Source: Nannocystis punicea (GTDB lineage Bacteria > Myxococcota_A > Polyangia > Nannocystales > Nannocystaceae). From it: a stretch of 64,000 nt of DNA. The DNA lies in NCBI RefSeq assembly GCF_026965555.1, contig NZ_CP114040.1, positions 10,452,001 through 10,516,000 of the forward strand, in the 5' to 3' direction. A model generated the notes under the pieces. The model did no database searches, had not been told where the DNA came from, and saw nothing but the letters and a program-made list of their open reading frames with translations. The position numbers and the translations under genes are program-made. Below, piece after piece: positions 24,619 through 33,299 of the stretch. Position 1 is the first letter of the stretch; each line of letters begins with the position of its first letter.

Positions 24619-26331
24619 GTGCCCGGTTTGCCCGTCTGGACCCGCCTCTGCCCTGTCGACGTGTTGCGTCACCCGGTCCTCGCCGGCGTCGCCGAGCTGC
24701 TGGCCGCTCCGGACGTGCAGGCCTCGCTGCACGAGGGCCAGCGCGCGGGCGCCTATCCGGCCGAGATCGTCGCCGCGCTGCGGCGGATCGGCGTGGCCCG
24801 CCTCTACACCGACGAGGCCGAGGTGTTCCACCTCTGCGGCCTCAACGCGATCGCGGCCGCCGTCGACGGCTCGCTGGCGATCACCCTCGGCGTCAACGCC
24901 CTCGCCCTGCTACCCGTGCACCTCGGCGCCGGCCCCGAGCTACGCAGCCGAATTTTTACAAAAATCAACGACGGCGCGTTCGCGGCGATGCTGCTGACCG
25001 AGCTCGACCACGGCTCGAACCTGCTGCGCAACGAGGCCGCCGCGGCCCCGCACCCCGACGGCGGCTTCCGCCTGACCGGCGAGAAGCACCTGATCAACGG
25101 CGCCACGCACCACGACGTCCTGGTCGCGCTGATGCGGACCGCCCGCGGCGGTGCGGTCGCGTTCGGCGACTTCTCGGTGTTCTGCGTCGACCGCGACGAC
25201 AGCGTCGAGGCCCTGCCTCGCTGGTCGACCCTGCCGGCGCGGGCCGCCGACATCGCCGGGGTCCGGTTCCACGGCACACATGTCCCCGAGGACAGCCTGA
25301 TCGGCAAGCTCGGCGACGGCTTCAGCCTGGTCCAGCGCACCCTCACCCTGTCGCGCGGCGGGATCAGCGGGCTCGCGTCCGGCTGCGCCTCGGGGGCGCT
25401 GGCGCTGGCGCTGGCCTACGCCCACACCCGCGACGTCTACGGCGCGCCGATCGTCGGCCTCGACCCGATCGCCGACCACCTCGTCGCCCACGCCGAGCTC
25501 GACCTCGCCGCCGCGGCGATGGCGGTGAAGGCGGCGGTGGCCGCCAACGCGCTCGGGATCGGCGCGGCGGTCTACACCGCCGCGGCCAAGCTGGCCTGCT
25601 GCGCGCTGGCCGAGGAGGCGGTCGAGCAGGGCCGGCGCGTCGTCTCCAGCCGGGCCCTGCTCGCCGATCGGCCTTATGAGAAGTTCGTCCGCGACGTCAC
25701 CCTCTACGGCGTGTTCGACGGCACCAGCCACCTGATGCTGAACGACCTCAGCCTGCGCCTGCCGCAGCTCGTCAAGTCGCGCGACGACGTCGAGCCGACG
25801 CTGCCGCGCGTGGCCGCGATGTTCGCCGCGCCCGTGCGCCCGCTTGCGGCCCTCGGCGACGCCCGGGCGCCGGTCCGCCACCTCGACCTCCCGGCCCACG
25901 CGCGCGCCCTCGAGGCGATCGACGGCGGCGTCGGCTTCACCGCCTTCGTCGCCCTCGCCGACGCCCTCGTCGCCCTCGGCCGCCGCCTGCGCGGGCACAA
26001 GGCGTGGCACGACCAGGGCGTCCGCTTCGCCCTCGCCGAGGCCCTGGCCTGGCTCGAGTGCGCGTTCGCCCTGGTCGAGCTGGCCGACCCGCCGCGCCGG
26101 GAGGCCGTCGGCGCGCCCGCCTTGCCTTCGGGACAGCCTGTCCCCGGGGACATCCTCGTCGGCGCCCTCGCCCGCCTCGGCCTGCGCGCCCGCGCCCGCC
26201 TGCTGGAGGTCGCCGCGGCCGCCGAGCTGCCTGTCCCTGCGGACATGTCCCAGGTCGAGCGCGACCTCGTGTCCGCCCGCGCCGCCGCCCGCCCGGGCGC
26301 GCGCGCGTGGGTGCGCGCGCAGCTGCCCTGA
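24619..26331 (+). CDS. Acyl-CoA dehydrogenase family protein
   Basis: The 570-residue flavoprotein has the acyl-CoA dehydrogenase layout. Middle-domain motifs include AMLLTELDHGSNLL and FRLTGEKHLINGATHHDVLVAL; the C-terminal helical domain includes ALALALAYAHTRDVYGAPI and LYGVFDGTSHLMLNDLSLRLPQL. It should oxidise an acyl-CoA or similar thioester with FAD; the substrate is unknown. It is longer than the usual 380-400 residues because of an N-terminal helical part and a 130-residue C-terminal extension. Three palindromes lie within the gene (25281-25294, 26139-26152, 26232-26245), the latter two in the extension. Confidence 0.8.
   Translation: MPGLPVWTRLCPVDVLRHPVLAGVAELLAAPDVQASLHEGQRAGAYPAEIVAALRRIGVARLYTDEAEVFHLCGLNAIAAAVDGSLAITLGVNALALLPVHLGAGPELRSRIFTKINDGAFAAMLLTELDHGSNLLRNEAAAAPHPDGGFRLTGEKHLINGATHHDVLVALMRTARGGAVAFGDFSVFCVDRDDSVEALPRWSTLPARAADIAGVRFHGTHVPEDSLIGKLGDGFSLVQRTLTLSRGGISGLASGCASGALALALAYAHTRDVYGAPIVGLDPIADHLVAHAELDLAAAAMAVKAAVAANALGIGAAVYTAAAKLACCALAEEAVEQGRRVVSSRALLADRPYEKFVRDVTLYGVFDGTSHLMLNDLSLRLPQLVKSRDDVEPTLPRVAAMFAAPVRPLAALGDARAPVRHLDLPAHARALEAIDGGVGFTAFVALADALVALGRRLRGHKAWHDQGVRFALAEALAWLECAFALVELADPPRREAVGAPALPSGQPVPGDILVGALARLGLRARARLLEVAAAAELPVPADMSQVERDLVSARAAARPGARAWVRAQLP
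26139..26152. repeat. Palindrome copy inside the acyl-CoA dehydrogenase gene
   Basis: TGTCCCC directly followed by GGGGACA, a perfect 14-bp palindrome. A related TGTCC-CTGC-GGACA lies at 26232-26245 and TGTCC-CCGA-GGACA at 25281-25294. Confidence 0.75.
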
Positions 26332-26545
26332 GAGACAGGTCGAGATCGACCGCGAGGTCGGCCACGCCGCCCCGCGCGCAGCTGCCCTCAGAGACAGGCC
26401 GTGCGCGCGACCGAGGGTCGGCCTCGGCGTCGGCCCGCGAGCAGCTGCCCTGAGAGACAGGCCCGCGACGGGCCTCTCGTCCGCCCGCGCCGCCGCCCGT
26501 CGGGCGCGCGTGAGAGCGCGCAGCTGCCTCGAGGACAGGCGCCGC
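26320..26545. repeat. Degenerate tandem copies of the acyl-CoA dehydrogenase gene end
   Basis: CAGCTGCCCTGAGAGACAGG, which contains the stop codon, occurs at 26320-26339 and recurs near 26380, 26442 and (altered) 26521, about 61-79 bp apart. The intervals share GCGCGACCGAGGGTCGGCC-like sequence. No gene is supported in 26332-26644. Confidence 0.75.
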
Positions 26546-26644
26546 TCGGCCTCCTGGTCTCCCGCCGGGGGACCCTCGCTACCGGCAGCTGCGACGGGTG
26601 ACTCGCCCCTCGCCCGTGTTAGCGTCGCCGCGGCGAGACCCCGG

Positions 26645-27411
26645 ATGACCTATCGACTCGAGCGCGAGCTGGCGACCGACACCGCGATCGGCCAGCTGCG
26701 ATTGTCCCCCGACGGCGAGCGGCTGGCGCTGCTCACCAGCGACAAGAACAACAGCGTGCGCCTGCTGCGGACCGGCGACCTCGCGCCGGTGCCGGCGCCG
26801 CGGTTCATCCGCAACGACCTCGACTTCGCCGGCGACGGCGCGCTGTTCGTCGCCGGTACCACAGCTCGAGCACGTCGAGGTGCTTGTGGAGCGCGAGCCA
26901 GCGGCCGTCGGGGGCCGCGGACAGCGCCCAGCTGTGGTTCACCAGCCGCGTCTCCGGCCCGCTCTTCCTGCAGACGATCGACCTCGATCCGCAGGGGTGG
27001 AACCTGCAGCCGACGCCGCAGCAGCCGCTGCCGGCCGTGTTCGTGTACAGCCCCGTGCGCACCGCTCCGCGCGGCCTGATCGCCGTGAGCGACGCGCTCG
27101 GCGACCTCGTGCTGCTCGAGTGGGGCGTGTGGTCGCCGCGCCCGCTCGGCCTGCGCGCGCTGTGGGGCGAGCGCCTGCCGGAAGAGCTGGTCGTCGCGTC
27201 CGACTGCAGCCACGTCGCAGTCGTCGCCCGCGACCCCGACAACCGCCTGCGCCTCCGCGCGGCCGCGCTGGCCGGCGACGGCGAGCCGTTCTCGTTCCGC
27301 CCCGAGAGCCCGGCCAGCGGCCTCGCGGTCGCCCTCACGGCCGACGGCGCCCGCCTGGCCGTCGCCACCCGCACCGCGCCGAGCGTCCTCTACATGTTCG
27401 TACGGACATGA
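26645..27411 (+). pseudogene. Beta-propeller protein gene broken by an internal inversion and frame change
   Basis: The gene begins well: ATG 26645 gives RLERELATDTAIGQLRLSPDGERLALLTS, a propeller blade, with TAGCGT 19 nt upstream as a possible -10. After about residue 72 (GALFVAG) the frame turns to low-complexity sequence. From about 26930 a different frame reads well again (LWFTSRVSGPLFLQTIDLDPQGW, then LIAVSDALGDLVLLEWGVWSPRPLGL, to FVRT at 27411). Between them, the minus strand encodes WALSAAPDGRWLALHKHLDV, a blade in the wrong orientation. Restoring the inversion repairs the downstream join but leaves one frame change upstream. The gene appears inactive, or expressed only as an N-terminal fragment. 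Confidence 0.65.
26858..26938. other. Inverted segment bounded by 9-bp inverted repeats
   Basis: ACCACAGCT (26858-26866) and AGCTGTGGT (26930-26938) flank 63 bp whose sense is reversed relative to the surrounding gene. See the pseudogene entry. Confidence 0.65.
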
Positions 27412-27610
27412 CCTTCACGGCATGTTCTTAAAAACATGCCTGAAGATCCTCACCCTCGAGCCGGCTGTGGACCCGGCCGCCGGCGACCTGGCAGTCGCCC
27501 TCGCGGCCTGCGGAACCGCCTGGCCGTCGCCACCCGCGCCGAGCGTCCTCTACAGGGTCACCCAGGACATGACCTTCACATCATGTCCCATAAAACATTC
27601 TCCAAAGAAC
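27318..27610. repeat. About 160-bp duplication of the propeller gene end plus palindromes
   Basis: CGCCTGGCCGTCGCCACCCG and GAGCGTCCTCTACA followed by GGACATGACCTTCAC occur at about 27350-27420 and again at about 27510-27580. Palindromes lie in both copies: CATGTTCGTACGGACATG (27393-27410), GCATGTT...AACATGC (27420-27439), and degenerate forms at 27577-27610. Confidence 0.75.
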
Positions 27611-27617
27611 ATGCCCA

Positions 27618-29063
27618 TCAAGCCAGCTCGGGCCCCGGCCGCTCGGCGACCTCGCGGGCGAGCCGGCCGAGCGTGCGGACCGCGTGGGCCAGCAGGTCGG
27701 ACCACGGGTAGCCGCAGCTCATGCGGATGCAGTTGGCGAACCGCGGCTTGGCGGAGAAGATCGGCCCGGGGGCGACGCTGATGCTGTGGGCCAGCGCGCG
27801 GGCGTGCAGCTCGAGCGCGGACGTCCCTGGCGGCAGCTCGACCCACAGCACGAAGCCGCCGGCCGGGCGCGACACCCGGGTGCCGGCCGGGAAGTGCTCG
27901 GCGATCGCGGCGCTGACCTGCTCGACCTGGGCCTGCAGCTTGCGCCGCATCGCCCGCAAGTGGTGCTCGTAGCCGCCGTTCTCGACGAAGTCGGCGATCG
28001 CCAGCTGCGGCAGCGTCGGCGTCGCCACGCTGTTGGCGAACTTGAGCTGCTCGACCTGGTCGCGGAACCGGCCGGGCATCACGTAGCCGACGCGGTAGCC
28101 GGGCGCCAGGGTCTTGGTGAACGACGAGCACAGCATCACCAGGCCGGCCTCGTCGAACGCCTTGGCCGGGCGCGGCATCGTCGGCCCGAAGTACAGCTCG
28201 CCGTAGATGTCGTCCTCGATCAGCGGGATGTCGCGGCGCGCCAGCATCTCGACCAGGCGCTGCTTGGCGGCGTCGCTCATCGACGCCCCGAGCGGCTGGC
28301 TGACCACCGGCAGGGTCAGCACCGCCTTGATCTTGTGGACCGCGAGCGCCTCCTCGAGCGCGTCGAGGTCGATCCCGGTGCCCGGCTGGCACGGGATCTC
28401 GAGCGCGCGGATCCGCAGGCCCTCCATCAGCTGCAGCAGGCCGAAGTACAGCGGGCTCTCGATCGCCACGGTGTCGCCCGGCTGGGCCACCACGCGCAGG
28501 CACAGGCCGAGCGCCTCCATCGCCCCGACGGTGGTCACCACGTCGTCGGCGGTGACCGTGCAGCCGCGTTCGACCGCGCGGCGGGCGATCTGTCGCCGCA
28601 GCGCCGGGCAGCCCGGCGGCGGATCGTAGGCCACGCCGACCGCCCCGGAGGCGCGGGCGATCCGCGCCAGGGTGCCGTTGAGGCGGTCGGTCGGCAGCAG
28701 CTCCGGGCTCGGCGTGGCCGCCCCGAACGGCACGATGTGCGGGTCGCGAGCGGCGCCGTAGACCTTGGCCACCAGGCTCGCCACCGACACCTTCGACGCC
28801 GTCGTCGACGTCCGCGGCGCTCGCGGCTCGGGTAACGTCGCGCAGCGCCGGCGCACGTAGTGGCCCGACTGCGGCCGCGCCTCGATCAGGCCGCTGCCCT
28901 CGAGGTGCTGGTAGGCCTGGATCACCGTCGACACGCTGACGCCCTGCTGCTTGCTCAGGCGCCGCACCGACGGCACGCGGTCGCCGGGGCGCAGCGCCCC
29001 GCGCTCGATCAGCCCGGCCACGTGGGCGGCCACCCGCTCGTAGAGCAACGACTGCGCGTCCAC
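27618..29063 (-). CDS. MocR-type transcription regulator (GntR wHTH fused to aminotransferase fold)
   Basis: The 481-residue protein has an N-terminal GntR winged helix (LYERVAAHVAGLIERGALRPG, RVPSVRRLSKQQGVSVSTVIQAYQHLEG) and a C-terminal fold-type I aminotransferase domain with the PLP-binding Lys in SSFTKTLAPGYRVGYVMPGRF. MocR proteins sense PLP or amino-acid-like ligands and usually control a neighbouring gene. Here that is the divergent DMT exporter. Start GTG 29063 has TAGGCT 6 nt upstream (29070-29075) and is probably leaderless. Confidence 0.9.
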   Translation of the reverse strand: MDAQSLLYERVAAHVAGLIERGALRPGDRVPSVRRLSKQQGVSVSTVIQAYQHLEGSGLIEARPQSGHYVRRRCATLPEPRAPRTSTTASKVSVASLVAKVYGAARDPHIVPFGAATPSPELLPTDRLNGTLARIARASGAVGVAYDPPPGCPALRRQIARRAVERGCTVTADDVVTTVGAMEALGLCLRVVAQPGDTVAIESPLYFGLLQLMEGLRIRALEIPCQPGTGIDLDALEEALAVHKIKAVLTLPVVSQPLGASMSDAAKQRLVEMLARRDIPLIEDDIYGELYFGPTMPRPAKAFDEAGLVMLCSSFTKTLAPGYRVGYVMPGRFRDQVEQLKFANSVATPTLPQLAIADFVENGGYEHHLRAMRRKLQAQVEQVSAAIAEHFPAGTRVSRPAGGFVLWVELPPGTSALELHARALAHSISVAPGPIFSAKPRFANCIRMSCGYPWSDLLAHAVRTLGRLAREVAERPGPELA

Positions 29064-29069
29064 GACACC

Positions 29070-29160
29070 AGCCTACCCCGACGCGGCGGGTGCGACCAGC
29101 ACAGCCCGGCGGGGGCGCGACCGGCACAGTTGCAGCGAACCGGAACTGTACTGGTACCAT
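29070..29160. promoter_or_regulatory. Divergent promoter region with probable MocR operator repeats
   Basis: The -10 box TAGGCT (minus strand) is at 29070-29075. Direct repeats GCGACCAGCACAG (29092-29104) and GCGACCGGCACAG (29117-29129) lie 25 bp apart, and CTGTACTGGTACCA follows at 29146-29159. For the exporter, TGTTACGGT (TACGGT 29181-29186) may be an extended -10 box. Confidence 0.5.
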
Positions 29161-29212
29161 CGCGGCCTTTCTGCATCTGTTACGGTCGGGGTCGCCGGCC
29201 CATGCTGTGGCC

Positions 29213-30157
29213 ATGGCTTCCCATTCCGGCGTCTGGATCGCCCCGCCCGTGCGGATCGCCTGGGACCGGGCCGCCGCCGCCGCGGCCCGACCCGCGCGCG
29301 CGAGGCCCCCGCTGCTGATCGTCGCGGCGATGCTGGCGGTGTACTTCCTGTGGGGCTCGACCTACCTGGCGATCCGCGTCGCCCTCGAGACCATCCCGCC
29401 GTTCTCGCTCGGCGCCGCGCGGTTCCTGATCGCCGGCGGCGTGCTCTACGCCGGGCTGCGCCTGCTCGGCGTGCCGCGGCCGACCGCCGCCGAGTGGCGG
29501 ACCTCGTTCCTCACCGGCGCGCTGCTGTTCGTGGCCGGCAACGGCTTCGTGGTGCTCGGAGAGCAGTGGGTCAGCTCCGGCCTGGTCGCGCTGGTGGTCG
29601 GCACCATGCCGCTGTGGGCCGCCCTGTTCGGGCGCGCCGCCGGCCAGCCGCCGACCGTGCGCGAGTGGCTGGGCCTCGGCCTCGGCTTCGTCGGCGTCGC
29701 CGTCCTGCAGCTCGGCGGCGAGCTGGCCGGCGCCGGCCTCGGCGCCCTGCTGGTCCTGCTCGCGCCGGTCTGCTGGGCGCTCGGCGTCGTGCTCGGCCGC
29801 ACCCGCCCGCTGCCGGCCGGGCCGATGGCCGCGGCCTCGCAGATGCTCGCCGGCGGCCTGATGATGGCGGTCCTGGCCGCGCTGCTGGGCGAGTCTCCGG
29901 CTGTCCCTTCGGCCAGGTCGATCGCCGCGGTCGCCCACCTGGTGATCAGCGGCTCGCTGATCGGCTTCACCGCCTACGGCTACCTGCTGCGCCGCACCCG
30001 CCCCGCCGTCGCCAACAGCTACGCCTACGTCAACCCGGTCGTCGCCATCGTCCTCGGCGCCGCCCTGGCCGGCGAATCGGTCGGCCCGCTCACCTGGCTG
30101 GCCACAGCGGTGATCCTGTCCGGCGTGGTCGTGATCGGCCTCGGCGGCAAGCGCTGA
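29213..30157 (+). CDS. EamA/DMT-family exporter (YedA-like)
   Basis: The 314-residue membrane protein has ten predicted helices in two EamA repeats. The first helix, VYFLWGSTYLAIRVALETIPP, and the segment AARFLIAGGVLYAGLRLL are typical of the YedA/RhaT-like group. The second repeat begins near LVLLAPVCWALGVVLGR. Such exporters move amino acids or metabolites out of the cell. Control by the divergent MocR regulator suggests a ligand related to amino acids or PLP. ATG 29213 is chosen because it precedes a short charged N-terminus and the first helix. Confidence 0.85.
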   Translation: MASHSGVWIAPPVRIAWDRAAAAAARPARARPPLLIVAAMLAVYFLWGSTYLAIRVALETIPPFSLGAARFLIAGGVLYAGLRLLGVPRPTAAEWRTSFLTGALLFVAGNGFVVLGEQWVSSGLVALVVGTMPLWAALFGRAAGQPPTVREWLGLGLGFVGVAVLQLGGELAGAGLGALLVLLAPVCWALGVVLGRTRPLPAGPMAAASQMLAGGLMMAVLAALLGESPAVPSARSIAAVAHLVISGSLIGFTAYGYLLRRTRPAVANSYAYVNPVVAIVLGAALAGESVGPLTWLATAVILSGVVVIGLGGKR

Positions 30158-30165
30158 GCCTGTCC

Positions 30166-30197
30166 CTTCGCCCATGTCTTTTCCGACATGGCCGAAG
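30166..30197. terminator. Palindrome-based hairpin between convergent genes
   Basis: CTTCGCCCATGTC (30166-30178) pairs with GACATGGCCGAAG (30185-30197) at 12 of 13 positions, with CATGTC/GACATG at the core. It lies in the 51-bp gap between two converging genes. Confidence 0.65.
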
Positions 30198-30208
30198 AGG
30201 CGCTCGCG

Positions 30209-31483
30209 TCACGGCAAGACGCACTGCTGCCCGCCCGGGCACTCCAACAGCCCGTCGGCGAACACCCACGCCCCGGTGGCGGTGCAGAACGCCGGCAGCG
30301 CGGCCGCCAGGGAGTCGGCCGACAGCGGGTTGCCGGTCATGTGCACCTCGAGGCACTCGTCGGGGTTGTCGGTCGCGTCCCAGCCGGACCCGACCAGCGG
30401 GTCGGCCTCGACGATCTGGTTGTCGGACAGGAGCATGATGGTCGGCGTGGGGAAGCTCGCGACCGGGGTGAGGTCGGAGATCAGCGCGCTCTCGGCGTGG
30501 AAGGAGTGGATCGGCAGGCCCGTGAGCGGCTCGAGGTCGTCCACGTCGGTGTGGTGGATGCTCAAGCGCTCGAGCGCCTTCATGCCCGCCAGCGGGCCGA
30601 GGTCGGCCACGGCGGTCCCGGAGATGTCGAGCTGATCCAGCCCGGTCAGGCCGGCCAGCGGCTCGACGTCGAGGTAATCGCAGCCCGGGGCGATCAGCTT
30701 GCGCAGGCCGGTCAGGCCCGCGAGCGGCGCCAGCGTGGCCACCGCGGTGTCGCTGATGTCCAGGATGTCGAGCGCGCCCAGCCCGGCGAGCGGCCCGAGG
30801 TCGGCGACGTCCGTGCCGGAGACGTTCAAGATCTCGAGCGCCGCCAATCCAGCGAGCGGCCCCAGGTCGACGACGTTCGTGGCGTGAAGGCCGAGGTCGC
30901 GCAGCCCCGTGAGCCCCGCGAGCGGCCCTAGGTCGGTGACCTTGTTCCCCAGCAGCTCGACCCGCTCGAGCGTCGCCAGCCCCGCGAGCGGCCCGAGGTC
31001 GCCGACCTCGTGCCACACCAGCTCGAGCATCCGCAGGCCCGTGGCGCACTCGAGACCGGTGAGGTCGACGATGGTCATCGCGCCGCCGGTGAACTCCTTC
31101 AGCCCGGCCACGTCCGCGCCGAGCAGCGGTCCGTCCGGCTGTTGCAAGAGCTCGCGCACCCGGAACTCGAGGGCCGGGTCGGGGAACTCCACCTCCGCGC
31201 AATCGACCGGGACGTCGGTCGTCGAATCCTTGGTCGTCGACGACTCCGTCGAATCACTCGCGGCCGTCACGCTCTCGGTGGCCGCCGGCCCCGTGCTCGT
31301 GCCCGGCTCCGTCGGCGCCGGCCCGCCGCTGCTCGTGGGCGACGTGCTCGACGCGGGGTCGGTCGGCGCCGAATCGCTGCTGTCGTCCGTCGACGTCGCA
31401 TCGGTGTCGCCCTTCTCGCCGGGGCAAGCGGCGAAGAGCAGCACCCACCCGGCGGCCATGAAACTAATTTGAAAGCTCGACAT
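30209..31483 (-). CDS. Leucine-rich-repeat lipoprotein
   Basis: The 424-residue protein has a lipoprotein signal (Cys20 in LLFAAC) and an Asp/Ser/Thr/Pro linker (about 22-88). About a dozen 21-23-residue leucine-rich repeats follow, with the pattern LGPLAGLxxLExLxVSGTxVxD, in the style of internalins. A short Cys-containing cap ends the protein. Such repeats bind proteins at the cell surface. TATCGT lies 7 nt before the ATG, so the transcript is probably leaderless. Confidence 0.9.
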   Translation of the reverse strand: MSSFQISFMAAGWVLLFAACPGEKGDTDATSTDDSSDSAPTDPASSTSPTSSGGPAPTEPGTSTGPAATESVTAASDSTESSTTKDSTTDVPVDCAEVEFPDPALEFRVRELLQQPDGPLLGADVAGLKEFTGGAMTIVDLTGLECATGLRMLELVWHEVGDLGPLAGLATLERVELLGNKVTDLGPLAGLTGLRDLGLHATNVVDLGPLAGLAALEILNVSGTDVADLGPLAGLGALDILDISDTAVATLAPLAGLTGLRKLIAPGCDYLDVEPLAGLTGLDQLDISGTAVADLGPLAGMKALERLSIHHTDVDDLEPLTGLPIHSFHAESALISDLTPVASFPTPTIMLLSDNQIVEADPLVGSGWDATDNPDECLEVHMTGNPLSADSLAAALPAFCTATGAWVFADGLLECPGGQQCVLP

Positions 31484-31680
31484 GCCGGGGACGATAGGAA
31501 CCCCGGACGACGGGTGTCAACCGACCGCGAGGGGCAACGATCTGTCCCAAAGAACATACTGGATCGGGCCTGGGCCGGCGCCGCGGCCCGCCGGCGCCGC
31601 CGAGACCGCGGCTCGCCGGGGTCGCTCGACCGACACGTCCGAAGAGACCTGTCCTTCGAGACACTCGATGCCGCGCGGCC

Positions 31681-32088
31681 TCAGACCCGCGGCCCGTCGT
31701 AGACCTGGACGACCACGCGGATGTGGCCCGAGTTGTCCTCGTGGTTGCTGTCCCAGTAGTAGAAGCTGAGAGTCCCCTCGGTCAGGATCGTCATGCTCAG
31801 GTGGGTGCCGACGCCGAAGAACGTGCTCCCGCCGTCGAGGCTGCCGACCAGGGCGCCGAACAGGAACGACTGCGCGCCGCGGCTGTGCAGCCCGTAATCG
31901 CCGCCGAGCGGGTTGCCGAGGCCGTTCGCGTTCGAGGTGCGGTCGGCGACCCCGGCGCTCCACGTCTGTGCGGGGTCGACGTTGACGAGCAACAGCTGCC
32001 CCGGCGACAGCGCGATCCCGGTGTCGAGCGCCGCTCCGCCCGAGATGCTGTGCGTCCTGGCGTCGACCATGAAACTGCTGTGCGCCAT
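31681..32088 (-). CDS. LecA/PA-IL-like galactophilic lectin family protein
   Basis: The 135-residue protein starts at MAHSSFMVDARTHS, with AGGTCGAGGAGC upstream giving a good Shine-Dalgarno. The beta-sandwich pattern and the C-terminal FYYWDSNHEDNSGHIRVVVQVY resemble LecA, whose Ca2+/galactose site lies in the corresponding NDVPGTYGNNSG loop. The length is close to LecA (about 121 residues). LecA homologues bind galactosides and are known in several bacteria. There is no signal peptide, as in LecA itself. Specificity cannot be read from sequence. Confidence 0.7.
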   Translation of the reverse strand: MAHSSFMVDARTHSISGGAALDTGIALSPGQLLLVNVDPAQTWSAGVADRTSNANGLGNPLGGDYGLHSRGAQSFLFGALVGSLDGGSTFFGVGTHLSMTILTEGTLSFYYWDSNHEDNSGHIRVVVQVYDGPRV

Positions 32089-32448
32089 GCTCCTCGACCT
32101 CCCACGATCTCGCGGCTTCGTGAGCCGGGACCTCGCGGCCGTCCAGCGAGCTGCCCGCGCCTCGCCCGGCGAACCGCGAACGCCCGCGCAGGGAGGCCCG
32201 CGAGCAGGACGCGCGCATTCGTGCCCTCGGCGTGCGCGATTGCCGCGACGCACGGATCGGCACGCTCCTGGGCGTCGATGGAAATGACCCAAAGGCCAGG
32301 TAGCGAGCAACCGAGGTCCTGTCGTCGACGACGCTCGCATCGCGCCGCCGGACCGCCGGCGCCGCGCGGACCGCCGGCGCTGTCGTGCGCGTCGGTCCTC
32401 GCGGACGCGCCTCGGGTCGCGCCGCTCACCGCGGAGCGGTCGTCGCCG
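32089..32448. other. Intergenic region without a supported gene
   Basis: About 360 bp. CGCGCGGACCGCCGGCGC-like sequence is repeated near 32350-32385. No palindrome of the main family is seen. Confidence 0.4.
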
Positions 32449-33276
32449 TCACGCCGCTTCTTCCGCCAGCATCTGGAAGCTGCGGCGGGCCAGCTCGAGG
32501 TTGTCGTTGTCCCACGGGTGGAAGCTCGGCCGCAGGTACTCGCGCAGCCCGCGGAGGAACACCCGGCGGACGATCGGCTCGCGCTGCTGCGTCGCCCGCA
32601 GCTGGCGGAGGCCCTCGCGCAGGCCGAGGCCCTTCTCCTGGCGCAGCAGCATCGTCGCGCCCGCGACCCAGAACGCCCCCAGCAGCGTGGTCGCCAGCGC
32701 CATCCCGGCCATCCGCAGCGCGTAGCTCGGGTGCACCTGCTTGAGCACGTCGAAGGCCACCGCCTTGTGCTCGATCTCCTCGGCCGCGTGCCAGCGGAGC
32801 AGCCGCTGCATCTTCGGGTGCACCATCTCGAGCGTGCCCTGGTGGCCCAGCGCCCCCTCGGCCATGATCGCGGTGTAGTGCTCGAGCGCCGCGGTCACCG
32901 ACAGCCGCAGCGCCGGCGGGCTGACGCGCTCGATGAAGTCGAACGCCACCCGCTTGTACACCCGCAGGAACGTGTCGATGTCGTAGCCCTGGCCGCGCAG
33001 CGTCTCGAACACGCGCTCGTGTTCGTGGGCGTGGCGGCCCTCCTGGCCGAAGAACCCGCGGATCTGCTCGCGCAGCGTCGGGTCGTCGATCTCGCCCATG
33101 TAGTGGCGGACCGCCCGCACGAAGAAGCGCTCGCCCATCGGGAAGATCAGGTGCAGCGCGTTGCCGATCGCCGTCGACACCGGCAGCCCCGCCATCCAGT
33201 AGCGCGGCATGTCGTCGAGGTCGAAGTCCATCGCTCGCGGCTTGATGGGTCCCAGGTCGGCGGGGGCGTGTTGCAT
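32449..33276 (-). CDS. Metal-dependent hydrolase-like ferritin-type protein (PF10118 family)
   Basis: The 275-residue helical protein matches the family annotated as predicted metal-dependent hydrolases. Metal-ligand-like motifs are FFGQEGRHAHEHERVF, ALEHYTAIMAEG and WHAAEEIEHKAVAFD, which fit a ferritin-like di-iron site. Two hydrophobic helices (about 200-230) may touch the membrane. Start ATG 33276 has GAGGAGGA upstream. The promoter region carries a TetR-like inverted repeat, so the gene is probably repressed by a TetR-type regulator encoded elsewhere. Confidence 0.75.
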   Translation of the reverse strand: MQHAPADLGPIKPRAMDFDLDDMPRYWMAGLPVSTAIGNALHLIFPMGERFFVRAVRHYMGEIDDPTLREQIRGFFGQEGRHAHEHERVFETLRGQGYDIDTFLRVYKRVAFDFIERVSPPALRLSVTAALEHYTAIMAEGALGHQGTLEMVHPKMQRLLRWHAAEEIEHKAVAFDVLKQVHPSYALRMAGMALATTLLGAFWVAGATMLLRQEKGLGLREGLRQLRATQQREPIVRRVFLRGLREYLRPSFHPWDNDNLELARRSFQMLAEEAA

Positions 33277-33299
33277 CGAGATCCTCCTCTACCCGATCG

